NCBI RefSeq assembly: GCF_001553935.1
Contig: NZ_CP014232.1
Coordinates: forward strand, 2,852,001 to 2,916,000
Direction of reading: 5' to 3'
Source: Actinomyces oris
Lineage (GTDB): Bacteria; Actinomycetota; Actinomycetes; Actinomycetales; Actinomycetaceae
DNA length: 64,000 bases
In this document: piece after piece, positions 24,936-33,729 of the stretch
Layout: each line of letters starts with the position of its first letter
Position numbering within the stretch: position 1 is the stretch's first letter
The notes under the pieces: generated by a model
The model's input: the letters and a program-made list of their open reading frames with translations, nothing else
Database searches by the model: none
What the model was told of the DNA's origin: nothing
Position numbers and translations under genes: made by a program

Positions 24936-27551
24936 TCAGAAGGGTGGGGCTTGGTCGATGAGGGGTGCGAGTTGGAGGGTGTGGGCGGCTTTGGGGTAGG
25001 GGGTGGGTTCGTAGTCTCCGGGTTTCTGGCCGGGTTGGGGGCCGCGGGTTGTGAGGCGGGGGCTGGTGCTGCCGTTGGTGTTGGTGCCGGGACCGGTGTG
25101 GTTGTGGGCCTGGTTGTCGAGTGCTCTGTCAAGGGCCCGGTTGAGGCGGTTGAGGATGTCGTGGCTGATCTGCTTGCTCAGGTCGGCTGGTACGACGGTG
25201 CCGGGGACGTGGTGCTGGTGGGGGCCGGTCTTGCGGGGCAGGCGGGTGATGGTGCCGTTGGGGTGGCGCTGGTAGACGGTCTTGTCGGGGGTGTGCCAGG
25301 ACAGGATCCCGCTGGCCTGGTCTCGGGTGAGGGCCCATCCGGGGGTGTGCTTGAGGCGGTGGTGGGCCTCGCACAGGGTGACGAGGTTGTCCAGGCTGGT
25401 GGTCCCGCCCTGGCTCCAGGCGGTGAGGTGGTCGATGTCGCAGCGTTCGGCGGGGGTCTGGCAGGTGGGGAAGACACAGGCCCGGTCGCGGGCGCGCACC
25501 AGGTCGGCCAGGCCGGCCGGGGGACGGTAACGGGTGCGGCCCACGTCGATCACGACTCCGCTTGCTGGGTCGGTGACCAGGCGCCTCCAGGTCCCGCCGG
25601 CGGCCAGGGCCCAGGCAGTCAGGGCCGGCACCGCCACACTGCGCGCCCCAATGCGCACCTCCGCGACCTCAGCCGGCGAGGCGGCCGGCTGGGCGATGAG
25701 AGCAGTGGACAACGACGCGGCAGGCGAGGAGTCGTGAGCAGCAGAGCACGAGAAGGCGGGAGTAGCCGGGTCGGGTACAGGCAGACTCCTCCCACTGGAG
25801 CCGGGCAGACTCCTCCCATCAGTGGTGGGCAGGCCTCTCCGGTCATGCGGGGATGCTGCGTCATTGAGAGGGTCGGGCGTGACAATGGTGGGGCTCTTGT
25901 CTGGGCTGGCTCTGCCGGACTTCGGATGGCAGGGACCTTCGGGGCGCTCAGCGCTCTCGGGAACACCACACTTAGGAGCACAGCCCTCGGGCACATAGCC
26001 CCCGTGATCGCTGTCCTGGAGCCGGTTGCCTCCGATGCTGGTGGCGGGTTCGCGGCCGCCGGGACCGTGAGCAGCTGGGGTGTGGTCGGTGACGTCTTCT
26101 GGCTGAGCCAGGCCACCTGGGTCGGTCAGGCTGGTGAGGGGGACGGTGACCTGGACGTCGATGTGGATGCCCGCTGGCAGGGGGAGGTGTCCGGTGCCTG
26201 AGGGAGTCCACCATGGGCTGGCGGACCCCACCAAGGAGCTCAAAGCCCCCAGGAGTCCTTCCAGAGGCACCCCGTCAGGCAGCAGACGACCCAGGAAGGC
26301 AGAACGCCTGGGAGGAAAGAACGAGGCAGGCACTGAACCCAGCTCACTCACACCGCCAAAGTCTCCAGTGCTGCTGCCGAGACCGCCACCACCGCCAGTG
26401 CCGCCACTGGTGCCGTCGTCGGGGGCTTGTGTGGGTCTGTGGTAGGCGGTCTGCTGGCTGGTGCGTAGTGTGGACAGGGTCATCGCGGTGATGGCGTCGG
26501 CGCGCAGCTGGGCCGGGGTGCGCTGCTCGCCGCAGGCCCTGGCGCTGGCGGCGATCGCGTCCAAGGTGGCGTCCAGCAGCAGGGCGTCCATCGTGGGCAG
26601 CAGCAGGCGGACCTGGGACAGGCCCTCGCCGGCGGGCCTGGGGCGCGTCACGCACCGACGGGAGACATTGACTCGCACCCGCTCAGCGTGGCCGGCGGGG
26701 TCTGTCTCCATTAGGGCCCGTTCAATGTCGCGTCCTACCTGGGACACGCTGCGCCTAGGCGCCTGGGGCAGGACCCGCTGCTGAACGGCCAGTGCCACCG
26801 GGGCCGGCACCCCCTCCAGGCGGCGAGTCACCAGGGACGCCTTGGCTGCGTCCAGCACCCCGCACCGCTCCATGACCTCAGTGGGGCCGCAACCCATGTT
26901 CATCAGGGCGCTGCCGTGATCGATGATCTGCCCGACCCGACTCCGCGAGACGCCCAGGCGGGCTGACAGCAGGCAGGTGGTGTTGAACCTGCGCTCCTCG
27001 TAGCCGACCACCGACGAGACCTGCCCGTCTGGGCCCCACTGACCCGGATGGGTCGACAGCTCACCACAGGCGGTCAGGCACGCCGCCGCCAGGGACTGAC
27101 CCCACGACGCCCAGGCCGCCAGGCGGTGGCAGGCCGCGGCCAACTCCCCCAGACCCCGTGCTCCCAGGCCAAGCAGCCCAGTAGCACCGACCCCCTCCAG
27201 AGACACGACCCTGTGTCCATCAGCAGCGGCCACCAGCGTCGCGTCAGCACCCGACTCGCCGGTGAGCAGGGCCGGCGCCGCATCACCATCAGCAGCGCAA
27301 CGCTCACCGTCACCACTTCCATCGCCGCCACCGTCGCTGTCGTCGTCGTGGTCCTGGGCGGTGACCAGCAGCCGGGACAGCAGCCCCTCGACCACACCGG
27401 CCAGCGCTCCACCGCCGGCCAAGGACCCCAGCAGACCCACCACGTCCTCAGCGCAGGTCACAGCCCCCGCCGACGCGTCCCCGGCGGGCGCGGCCAGCAC
27501 CTCGGCCGCACCACCGGCCGGGACACGAGGAAGCACACCGCCTTCGAACAT
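24936..27551 (-). CDS. DUF222 (13E12-type) HNH endonuclease in SOS operon with dnaE2
   Basis: An 871-aa protein. Residues about 90–380 form the helical DUF222 region (HRLAAWASWGQSLAAACLTACGEL, YEERRFNTTCLLSARLGVSRSRVGQIIDHG). About 400–650 is a low-complexity linker rich in Gly, Pro and Ser. The C-terminal HNH nuclease domain spans 692–735: Cys692/Cys697, CDIDH at 704–708, N722, Cys727, and H730/H731. The DUF222/HNH family is abundant in actinobacteria and its role is unknown. The ATG at 27551 lies 6 nt after TATACT and inside a LexA box, so the gene is probably leaderless and DNA-damage inducible. dnaE2 follows at once. Confidence 0.8.
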   Translation of the reverse strand: MFEGGVLPRVPAGGAAEVLAAPAGDASAGAVTCAEDVVGLLGSLAGGGALAGVVEGLLSRLLVTAQDHDDDSDGGGDGSGDGERCAADGDAAPALLTGESGADATLVAAADGHRVVSLEGVGATGLLGLGARGLGELAAACHRLAAWASWGQSLAAACLTACGELSTHPGQWGPDGQVSSVVGYEERRFNTTCLLSARLGVSRSRVGQIIDHGSALMNMGCGPTEVMERCGVLDAAKASLVTRRLEGVPAPVALAVQQRVLPQAPRRSVSQVGRDIERALMETDPAGHAERVRVNVSRRCVTRPRPAGEGLSQVRLLLPTMDALLLDATLDAIAASARACGEQRTPAQLRADAITAMTLSTLRTSQQTAYHRPTQAPDDGTSGGTGGGGGLGSSTGDFGGVSELGSVPASFFPPRRSAFLGRLLPDGVPLEGLLGALSSLVGSASPWWTPSGTGHLPLPAGIHIDVQVTVPLTSLTDPGGLAQPEDVTDHTPAAHGPGGREPATSIGGNRLQDSDHGGYVPEGCAPKCGVPESAERPEGPCHPKSGRASPDKSPTIVTPDPLNDAASPHDRRGLPTTDGRSLPGSSGRSLPVPDPATPAFSCSAAHDSSPAASLSTALIAQPAASPAEVAEVRIGARSVAVPALTAWALAAGGTWRRLVTDPASGVVIDVGRTRYRPPAGLADLVRARDRACVFPTCQTPAERCDIDHLTAWSQGGTTSLDNLVTLCEAHHRLKHTPGWALTRDQASGILSWHTPDKTVYQRHPNGTITRLPRKTGPHQHHVPGTVVPADLSKQISHDILNRLNRALDRALDNQAHNHTGPGTNTNGSTSPRLTTRGPQPGQKPGDYEPTPYPKAAHTLQLAPLIDQAPPF

Positions 27552-27558
27552 ATGTACA
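27545..27558 (-). promoter_or_regulatory. LexA (SOS) box over the HNH gene start
   Basis: CGAACATATGTACA matches the actinobacterial LexA consensus CGAAC-N4-GTTCG at 12 of 14 positions. On the minus strand it directly follows the -10 box TATACT (27563–27558, sharing one base) and contains the ATG of the HNH gene, so LexA would cover the transcription start. It differs by one base from the box before imuA' when both are read from their CGAAC half. Confidence 0.75.
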
Positions 27559-27979
27559 GTATAGCCCGAGCCCCCACCACCCGCACGCTGAGACAGCCAC
27601 CCAGAAACACCGGCACAGCAACGAAAACCCAAGGACACCGACCTCCCTGGCCGAAGGTGCGCGAAGACAGGACGGACCTCACACACCCCAACCCACCCAA
27701 GCCGAAGCAAACACCCCGAACCAGCCCACCTAAACCGGCCAACCAGCTTGGCTGAGCCAGTCCAGGAAGTCCGGTCCGGGTGCACTAGTTCAGGGATATA
27801 GGTTCGAGAGAGTCAGGGCGGGGATGCGGGTTCAGGTGAGCAGGTGCGGATAAGCCAGTTCAGGGATACGACTTCGCAGCGTTCAGCTCGGGCGATCCGG
27901 TTCAGGCCGACCGGAACCCGCCTACCCGAACTCGCTCACCCGAAACGGCCGACCCCACCCCTCCCCGACGTGACGTGAC
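27552..27979. other. Intergenic region with a degenerate 70-bp tandem repeat
   Basis: This is 428 nt without a convincing gene. Just upstream of the HNH promoter it is C-rich. At 27787–27926 two copies of an imperfect 70-bp unit occur (starting 27787 and 27857): the first 12 nt are identical (AGTTCAGGGATA), and TTCAG-type motifs recur at matching offsets in both copies. It lies downstream of the membrane-protein stop codon (27980) and so may be a decayed repeat or a regulator-binding array. No tRNA or clear terminator was seen. Confidence 0.5.
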
Positions 27980-28786
27980 TCAGGCGAAGTGAATGATCAC
28001 AGCACCCAAGACCGCCAGGATCCAGGAGACGAAGGAGCCGATGAGGAACTCCTCAGCCTTCTGCCCCGCCTTATCCTGACTGATCTCGGGAAATCGGATC
28101 ACACCCTTGGCGGCAACAATTGCGGCAATAGCGGCGGGCGCCTCAACAGAGGCGAGCAGGAGAATGAGGATTCGCTCAAGCGGACCGATCCAGCGACCGC
28201 CGCGCATCGAGCCCTCCATCTCATCCTGCTTCCCGCTCTCCTGCGAGAGCTCACAACCAACCGCAACAGCTTTTACGTCACGCTGCGAGGAGTGGCGCGC
28301 AACAGCAAGAATGTCGGCGACGACTCGATTGGCAGGAACAGTCAGAAGGACGACCACTCCGACGACGGCGCCCATCTTGGCAGCCCGAGATCCAAGCGGC
28401 TGCGACGCGACGACACAGAGCCCCACGGCGAGGAGCAACAGACCCGCATGGACAAGCCGGATGAACGGCCCCAGCCGCCCCTCACCGCCCTCAGAGACAC
28501 TCCACCCCAGCCGCTTCCGCTGATAGGCCCTCAACGATTTGTCCCACCAGACCTGCGAAACCAGGCCGCAGCACAACCATGCAGTGGCTACCAGAACGCT
28601 GACGACAACACCTCCCGCCCCGAGATGAAGAACGGGCCACCCGACCAGGACGCCAAGAGCAACGACTGCAGGCACTCCCACCAGAAGTCTCGCCCCGGCG
28701 GACCTCCTGGACAATCCCCCACTCACCCGGTCGGAGTCGACAACCACGGAGGCGGCAGCAAACAGAAGGAGGAACAGGGAAATCAT
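27980..28786 (-). CDS. Membrane protein coupled to SatD-family gene
   Basis: A 268-aa protein with about seven hydrophobic segments and a soluble loop at roughly 165–195 (HSSQRDVKAVAVGCELSQESGKQDEME). The C-terminal part reads WIGPLERILILLLASVEAPAAIAAIVAAKGVIRFPEIS, a pattern seen in uncharacterised membrane proteins encoded next to SatD-like genes. The ATG at 28786 overlaps the upstream stop codon (ATGA), so the two proteins are co-translated. No enzymatic motif was found. Confidence 0.65.
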   Translation of the reverse strand: MISLFLLLFAAASVVVDSDRVSGGLSRRSAGARLLVGVPAVVALGVLVGWPVLHLGAGGVVVSVLVATAWLCCGLVSQVWWDKSLRAYQRKRLGWSVSEGGEGRLGPFIRLVHAGLLLLAVGLCVVASQPLGSRAAKMGAVVGVVVLLTVPANRVVADILAVARHSSQRDVKAVAVGCELSQESGKQDEMEGSMRGGRWIGPLERILILLLASVEAPAAIAAIVAAKGVIRFPEISQDKAGQKAEEFLIGSFVSWILAVLGAVIIHFA

Positions 28787-29481
28787 TCTCCTTCACCTCC
28801 CCCACTCAACCCGTCGAGAAGCTTTTGAACCTCCAGCAAGGAGGAACCGGCACCGCGAGCGAATTCTGAGACGGCTTGCTGACTCACCTTCTCCTGGCGG
28901 GCGATCTCAACCTGGGTCACCCCCATGAGGAGTCCGGCCATAATGCGGCGCTGACGGGGCTGAAAGCGGAATACCGCCTGGTCTCGCAGGATGAGGACGG
29001 AGTTGACGAACTCCTCACGTTCACTCCACTCCCCTCCGGATCCGCCGACCGCATCCGGGTGGATGCGCAGCCAGGTGCGAATGAAGGACCTCCCCGCATC
29101 CTGGAGATGATGAGCCTTCTCGATGGCTTCGCGTGCGGCCCACCATGCCGAGCCGTCCTGGATCGGACGTCCTGGCGCACCGTCTGCACCGCTTCCCGCC
29201 GCCCCCTCCACCTCGGAGATCGCTCCGACTCCGATTCCGAAGCGCAGGCCTAAGCCATCAGGCAGAAGAAGGTGTGTACGCATGGTGAGAGCGAGAGCGT
29301 CGGCAAGGGTCGCCGAGACTGCCTGCAGCTCGTCACCAACCGTGGCGTACGGGCGCTGCGTCAGCTTCAGCCCTTCAGCGGCCCGATCCAGAGTCTCGTG
29401 GATGACGCGCTGAGCACGCCTGCGATCAGGGAGCTCACGCGAGCGGATGATGTCTGCGATGAGTGCGTAGGAAGCATTCAC
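28783..29481 (-). CDS. SatD-family protein with C-terminal HTH
   Basis: A 232-aa protein. The N-terminal SatD-type pattern is ASYALIADIIRSRELPDR, then PYATVGDELQAVSATLADAL and LRFGIGVGAI…GSAWWAAREAI. Residues about 175–225 carry a helix-turn-helix-like segment (LLMGVTQVEIARQEKVSQQAVSEFARG). SatD was named in Streptococcus mutans for a role linked to acid tolerance and the Ffh locus; the biochemistry is unknown. GTG at 29481 is preferred: CTATCG lies 7 nt upstream, and SatD homologues start just before ALIxDI. It is co-transcribed with a membrane protein. Confidence 0.65.
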   Translation of the reverse strand: MNASYALIADIIRSRELPDRRRAQRVIHETLDRAAEGLKLTQRPYATVGDELQAVSATLADALALTMRTHLLLPDGLGLRFGIGVGAISEVEGAAGSGADGAPGRPIQDGSAWWAAREAIEKAHHLQDAGRSFIRTWLRIHPDAVGGSGGEWSEREEFVNSVLILRDQAVFRFQPRQRRIMAGLLMGVTQVEIARQEKVSQQAVSEFARGAGSSLLEVQKLLDGLSGGGEGE

Positions 29482-29608
29482 GGCTTCACGATAGTGCTTG
29501 TAATGACCCAAGTACAAGGAATACCTCGGAGCGAGAGTCGCCTCCTAGCGCCAACCCTTCAGTCAGCCTTGTACTCCCGCCAGCACAAGCTCAGTCCCGG
29601 AGCGCGGC

Positions 29609-30256
29609 CTACCTGCCAGGAAGCCTCCCACCGGCGGCGAGGTAGCACTGGCCGCACAATGACTCATACGTGACGTCCCCGGAGTCGATGGCCACCTGAT
29701 CGCCGTCGAAGACGAAGGACTCCCCCACCTTGCGGGCGTTGAAGATGGCCTTGCGCCCGCAGCGGCAGATGGTCTTGAGCTCCTCCAGGGAGTGGGCGAT
29801 CTCCAGTAGCCTGCGCGACCCGGGAAAGCTGACTGTGCGGAAGTCGGTGCGGATCCCGTAGGCCAGGACGGGCACGTCGTCGATCAGCGCGATCTCCATG
29901 AGCTGGTCCACCTGAAGGGCCGTGAGGAACTGAGCCTCGTCGATGAGCACGCAGTCAAGAACCTCACGCAATGTCGCCGCCTCTCGCGGGACGCCGTCCT
30001 CGTCGCGGACGGGCCGCGCACCGCTCAGGGCCCGCCGGTGCACCAGGGCGCGCAGGTCGTCGTCGGCGTCGACGAGGAGGTCAACGCGGCGCGACACCCC
30101 GAGCCGGGAGACCACTGAGTCCTCACCCTTGGTGTCGACCACCGCCTTGAGGAGCAGGACGCGCTGATCGCGCTCCTCGTAGTTGTAGGCGGTCTGGAGC
30201 AGCCCCGTGGACTTACCGGAGTTCATGGCGCCGTAGCGGAAGTAGAGCTTGGCCAC
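29609..30256 (-). CDS. tdk: Thymidine kinase
   Basis: A 215-aa type II thymidine kinase that phosphorylates thymidine for salvage. Visible are the P-loop GAMNSGKST (residues 9–17), the DEAQF catalytic motif, the lasso region and four zinc-ligand Cys (CRC in KTICRCGRKA and CGQC near the C-terminus). Length and motif order match the bacterial enzyme. The start is GTG at 30256, with AGGAGG 7 nt upstream. Confidence 0.93.
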   Translation of the reverse strand: MAKLYFRYGAMNSGKSTGLLQTAYNYEERDQRVLLLKAVVDTKGEDSVVSRLGVSRRVDLLVDADDDLRALVHRRALSGARPVRDEDGVPREAATLREVLDCVLIDEAQFLTALQVDQLMEIALIDDVPVLAYGIRTDFRTVSFPGSRRLLEIAHSLEELKTICRCGRKAIFNARKVGESFVFDGDQVAIDSGDVTYESLCGQCYLAAGGRLPGR

Positions 30257-30403
30257 GCGGGTCCTCCTGAGCCGAATCGAATCACTCGGGCCGGATGCTA
30301 CCCGCCGAGCGCCCCGGGCGCGGGCAAGACGTGACGACGCCGCTCAGCCACTCCATGGCGCACGCATAGCCTCATCCAGACCAGCCCGGATAACCTCCCC
30401 CTC

Positions 30404-31147
30404 ATGCTCTCACTCGACCACCTGCCTCACACCTGGCGCACCAGGCAAGCCGGCACGCTGGCCGCAACCGCCGTCATCACGCTGTCGCTGTTCTCCTGGC
30501 TGGCCCTGACCACGAACTCCGGAACGGGGCTGGCGCCTCACGACCAGAGCGTCACCACCTGGGCCGTGGACGAGCGCATCCCGGCCCTGACCGTCATCAT
30601 GCAGGTGTTCACCGCCCTGGGCTCCACCGTGGGGCTGACGATCCTGACCGCGATCTGTGCTGTCCTCCTCTTCATGAGGGGCCACCGCGTGCGAGCACTA
30701 GTCCTGAGCCTCACGATGATCGGCTCCAGCCTGTTGACGGTGGCGCTCAAAGAGTTCTTCAGGCGTGCACGCCCCTCAACCGACACCCTTCTAGGCGAGC
30801 CCGCCTCAACCACCTCTTTCCCCTCGGGGCACTCCTTCAACACGGCTGTCTTTGCCGGCCTGCTAGCGGGGATGGTCCTGGCATCCACGGCGTCGATCCT
30901 GTACCGGGCCTTAGCGATCATGGCGGCGGCGGGGGCGACCCTGCTGGTGGGGGCATCCCGCGTCTACCTGGGCTACCACTGGATGACCGATGTTCTAGCC
31001 GGCTGGTCCCTGGGGCTGGCCTGGCTGTGCCTGGTGACGCTGGCGCTCCTGTGGCTGAAGGGACGACGGCGCCCGACCCCACCTCTTGCGACCGCATCAT
31101 CGGACAGCTCCTCAGGAGTAGAGGGCATCGAGCCACCACCGGCCTGA
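30404..31147 (+). CDS. PAP2-superfamily membrane phosphatase
   Basis: A 247-aa protein with about six membrane helices and the three PAP2 motifs: KEFFRRARP, PSGHS (in TTSFPSGHSFNTAVFAG) and SRVYLGYHWMTD. It dephosphorylates lipid phosphates such as phosphatidic acid or undecaprenyl pyrophosphate at the outer membrane face. TAACCT lies 7 nt before the ATG at 30404 (leaderless). The 3' end overlaps the convergent imuB gene by 36 nt. Confidence 0.85.
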   Translation: MLSLDHLPHTWRTRQAGTLAATAVITLSLFSWLALTTNSGTGLAPHDQSVTTWAVDERIPALTVIMQVFTALGSTVGLTILTAICAVLLFMRGHRVRALVLSLTMIGSSLLTVALKEFFRRARPSTDTLLGEPASTTSFPSGHSFNTAVFAGLLAGMVLASTASILYRALAIMAAAGATLLVGASRVYLGYHWMTDVLAGWSLGLAWLCLVTLALLWLKGRRRPTPPLATASSDSSSGVEGIEPPPA

Positions 31148-32812
31148 TCGCACCAGCAGGCGGGGCGGCCCGACGTCGGTGACCACCTGGAGGTAGGCGC
31201 GTCGCGAAGGCCCCTGGGAGGTCCACCACCCCTCGTCGACCGGCCAGGGTCCGGCCCACAGGAGCACGGCCTCCATCTGGGACCCAGTCCCCACAGCACC
31301 CTCATCAACGCCAACCACGCCATCGTCGACACTGAGGAAGCCGGGGACACCGTCGAGCTGACCGTGGATGTCGACGCCGAGCTCTCTCCCCTCAATGTCG
31401 GTGAGACGCGCAGGAACCGGTCGGGGCAGGACAATGGAGGGTGAAGGCTTGGGCAGAGCGCCGCTCCAGGGCGCCGTCTCATCACCCGTGGACTCCCCTA
31501 CGCCTTCGCTCTCACCCCAGGGGATGAGGCGAACCCGCGAGCGCGGGTCGCGCCCGGGAACGATCCTGGGAACCTGGACGCTTCCGGCCCCCAGGAGTGA
31601 CTCCACGCGCTCGGCGGCGCGGCGGGCGCGCGACTGGGCCTGGTGGCCCGGCGCTTGCCACAGTCCTGCCTGGGAGGTCGTGGCGGGGCTCAGCTCGAGG
31701 GCTGTCAGGCTCAGGTGGGTCAGGCCGGAGGAGGGTGGGCGCCCGGATCGTCCGGAGAGCCATCCCTCGAGCTGCCAGCGCACGCGGTCGGTGAGCTCGG
31801 CGGGGGTGGGGGTGTCCTCCAGCATCCAGCTTCGGGCCAGGTCGGTGCCATCCTCGCAGCGGGCGGCAACGCAGAGGCGTCCGACGGAAAGGCCTGCGGA
31901 CAACAGGCGCGCCGCCAGGTTCTCGGCGAGGTGGCGGGCGGCGAAGGCCGCGGTGTCGGCGCGTTCGACAGGAGGGTCGAGGTCGGAGGTGACGGTGATG
32001 TCCTGGGCCGGCCGGGGTATGGCGGGGACCTCGTGGTGGGTGCCGGCGGCCAGGTGGTGGAGCCTGTTCCCCAGGGGGCCGAAGCGGGCGGTGACGTCTT
32101 TTCTGGGCAGGGCCGCAAGGTCCGCCAAGGTGCGTAGGCCGAGTCGGGAGAAGCTCTCCAGCAGGGGGCGGGCGTCACGCCTCAGTCGGCTGAGGGGCAG
32201 GCAGGTCAGGAGTGCGTCCAGGGGCCAGGGGGCGAGGAACTCCGGGGTTCGTCCCGGTTCGACGATGATTCCTTGGCGGGCGGCCAGGACGGCTCCGGGC
32301 AGGGAGTCGGCGATACCGACCTGGCACTCGACGTCGACCTCCTGGGTGACGGTCTCCACGAGTGCTGAGGCGAGGGATTCTTCTCCGCCGATCCAGGCGG
32401 CAGGTCCTCTGACGTGGGACAGGGCCAGTCCGGGGCGGGCCACCATGGGGTCAGCCAGGAGGGAGGTGAGGGCCTCCATGACGGTTTCGAAGGCGCGGGC
32501 TTGGCGTTCCTCCTGTGGAGGCAGGACGGTGAGCTCAGGACACAGGGAGCGGGCGGTACGCAGTCGCATGCCGGTGGTGACGCCGGCGCGGCGGGCCGGG
32601 GCTGAGGCGGCGAGGACTCCGTGAGCGCCGACGACGGCGACGGGTTCGGTGGCCGGGTCCGGCAGGTGAGGGGCTCCTTGGCGCGCTCGGGGGTGTCGAT
32701 GCTGTTGGCGGGCCTCCATGGTGAGGGCGACGACGGGCCAGTCGGGGACCCAGATGGCCACGAATCTGGAGGCGGGTGGGCCGGACGGCGAGGGCGGTTG
32801 TGGCGGGTTCAT
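31112..32812 (-). CDS. imuB: ImuB, catalytically inactive Y-family polymerase of the mutasome
   Basis: A 566-aa Y-family-like protein. The N-terminus FVAIWVPDWPVVALTM occupies the place of the DxD-containing motif of active DinB polymerases but lacks that pattern, as in ImuB. It serves as an adaptor that links DnaE2 to the beta clamp. Later parts match the family: GVTTGMRLRTARSLCPEL, LSRLGLRTLADLAALPRKDVTARFG and the C-terminal WWTSQGPSRRAYLQVV…WWLDALY. The start ATG at 32812 overlaps the imuA' stop codon (ATGA) and has AGGAGG upstream. Confidence 0.9.
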   Translation of the reverse strand: MNPPQPPSPSGPPASRFVAIWVPDWPVVALTMEARQQHRHPRARQGAPHLPDPATEPVAVVGAHGVLAASAPARRAGVTTGMRLRTARSLCPELTVLPPQEERQARAFETVMEALTSLLADPMVARPGLALSHVRGPAAWIGGEESLASALVETVTQEVDVECQVGIADSLPGAVLAARQGIIVEPGRTPEFLAPWPLDALLTCLPLSRLRRDARPLLESFSRLGLRTLADLAALPRKDVTARFGPLGNRLHHLAAGTHHEVPAIPRPAQDITVTSDLDPPVERADTAAFAARHLAENLAARLLSAGLSVGRLCVAARCEDGTDLARSWMLEDTPTPAELTDRVRWQLEGWLSGRSGRPPSSGLTHLSLTALELSPATTSQAGLWQAPGHQAQSRARRAAERVESLLGAGSVQVPRIVPGRDPRSRVRLIPWGESEGVGESTGDETAPWSGALPKPSPSIVLPRPVPARLTDIEGRELGVDIHGQLDGVPGFLSVDDGVVGVDEGAVGTGSQMEAVLLWAGPWPVDEGWWTSQGPSRRAYLQVVTDVGPPRLLVRSGRWWLDALYS

Positions 32813-33714
32813 CCGGCCACCTCCTGTGGGTGGGAGGTCGGGTCGACGGCGTTGCGGGAGCCTGTGCGCAGCCCTTCGGCGGACAGTGAGAGCGTGAGCT
32901 CTTCGGTGGGGGCGAGCCGTGGTCGCTGCGGGTCGGCCAGGGTCCAGGTGAGGCGTTGCAGGTATCCGGCCGGCATCTCGATGGCTCGCACTGGGGCGGG
33001 TGAGGCTCCTCGCCCGATGGGGATGACGACGCCGTCGGCGGAGGGCTCTGCGGGGGCCTCCACCGGGGCCTGGGCGGGAGGCGTGTTGCTGGTTCCAGCG
33101 TCGGGGGCCAGGGCGTCGGCTCGGAGGATGCGGGCGCCTTCCCAACGGGCGGGGGTCAGAATGAGGTGGCCGCGTTCGCGTGCTCGGGACAGCAGGCGTC
33201 TGCGGTGCTGGGTGCGCAGGCCTTCGGCGACGGCGGCACCGATGAGGAGGGTGTCGACGCCGTCGAGCAGCGTGGAGGTGACTGTCAGGGTCGAGGCGTC
33301 GTCGAGGAGGGGGGCTGGAACGGTGAGGACCCGGTTGAGGTCGAGGCCGACCTCGGTGGCTGCGCACCAGCCCAGCTCGTCTCCCCCGATGATGCCGCAC
33401 CAGCCGGTGGCACCCTGGCGCAGAGCGAGGGCGGCCAGGAGGAGGGTGGTGGATCCGCAGAGGGTGAGGACGCCGGAGTCCTGACATGCCGAGAGCGCCG
33501 CAGGGGGTGCGGGGGATGCGGAGGAGCCGGCCTGAGGCGAGTCGGCTGATGTGCTCAGCAGGGCGCTGGTTGATGCCGAGGACAGGGCGCGCTGCACCGT
33601 CAGGGCCGCTGAGTCGCACAGCCCGGTGCGTTCCTCGGCCAGCCTCAGGGCGAGGCGGGCCCGATCGAGGCGGTTCTGAGCCTCCGCTGGCGCGCGCGTG
33701 ATCGAGGCTCTCAT
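32809..33714 (-). CDS. imuA': ImuA' mutasome accessory protein
   Basis: A 301-aa RecA-fold-like protein, the usual first gene of the actinobacterial imuA'B operon. It contains a RecA-like core without a canonical Walker A: LTLCGSTTLLLAALALRQGATGWCGIIGGDELGWCAATEVGLDLNRVLTVP. The ATG at 33714 follows a strong GGAGGGGG ribosome site. A LexA box lies 16–29 nt upstream, so the operon should be induced by DNA damage together with the HNH–dnaE2 operon. ImuA' binds ImuB in mycobacteria. Confidence 0.85.
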   Translation of the reverse strand: MRASITRAPAEAQNRLDRARLALRLAEERTGLCDSAALTVQRALSSASTSALLSTSADSPQAGSSASPAPPAALSACQDSGVLTLCGSTTLLLAALALRQGATGWCGIIGGDELGWCAATEVGLDLNRVLTVPAPLLDDASTLTVTSTLLDGVDTLLIGAAVAEGLRTQHRRRLLSRARERGHLILTPARWEGARILRADALAPDAGTSNTPPAQAPVEAPAEPSADGVVIPIGRGASPAPVRAIEMPAGYLQRLTWTLADPQRPRLAPTEELTLSLSAEGLRTGSRNAVDPTSHPQEVAG

Positions 33715-33729
33715 GACACCCCCTCCCTC

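Noticed and set aside
31112..31147. 36-nt convergent overlap of PAP2 and imuB treated as a possible frameshift or misassembly.
   Set aside because: Both stop codons and C-terminal family motifs (PAP2 tail; ImuB WWLDALY end) are intact, so overlap is real.
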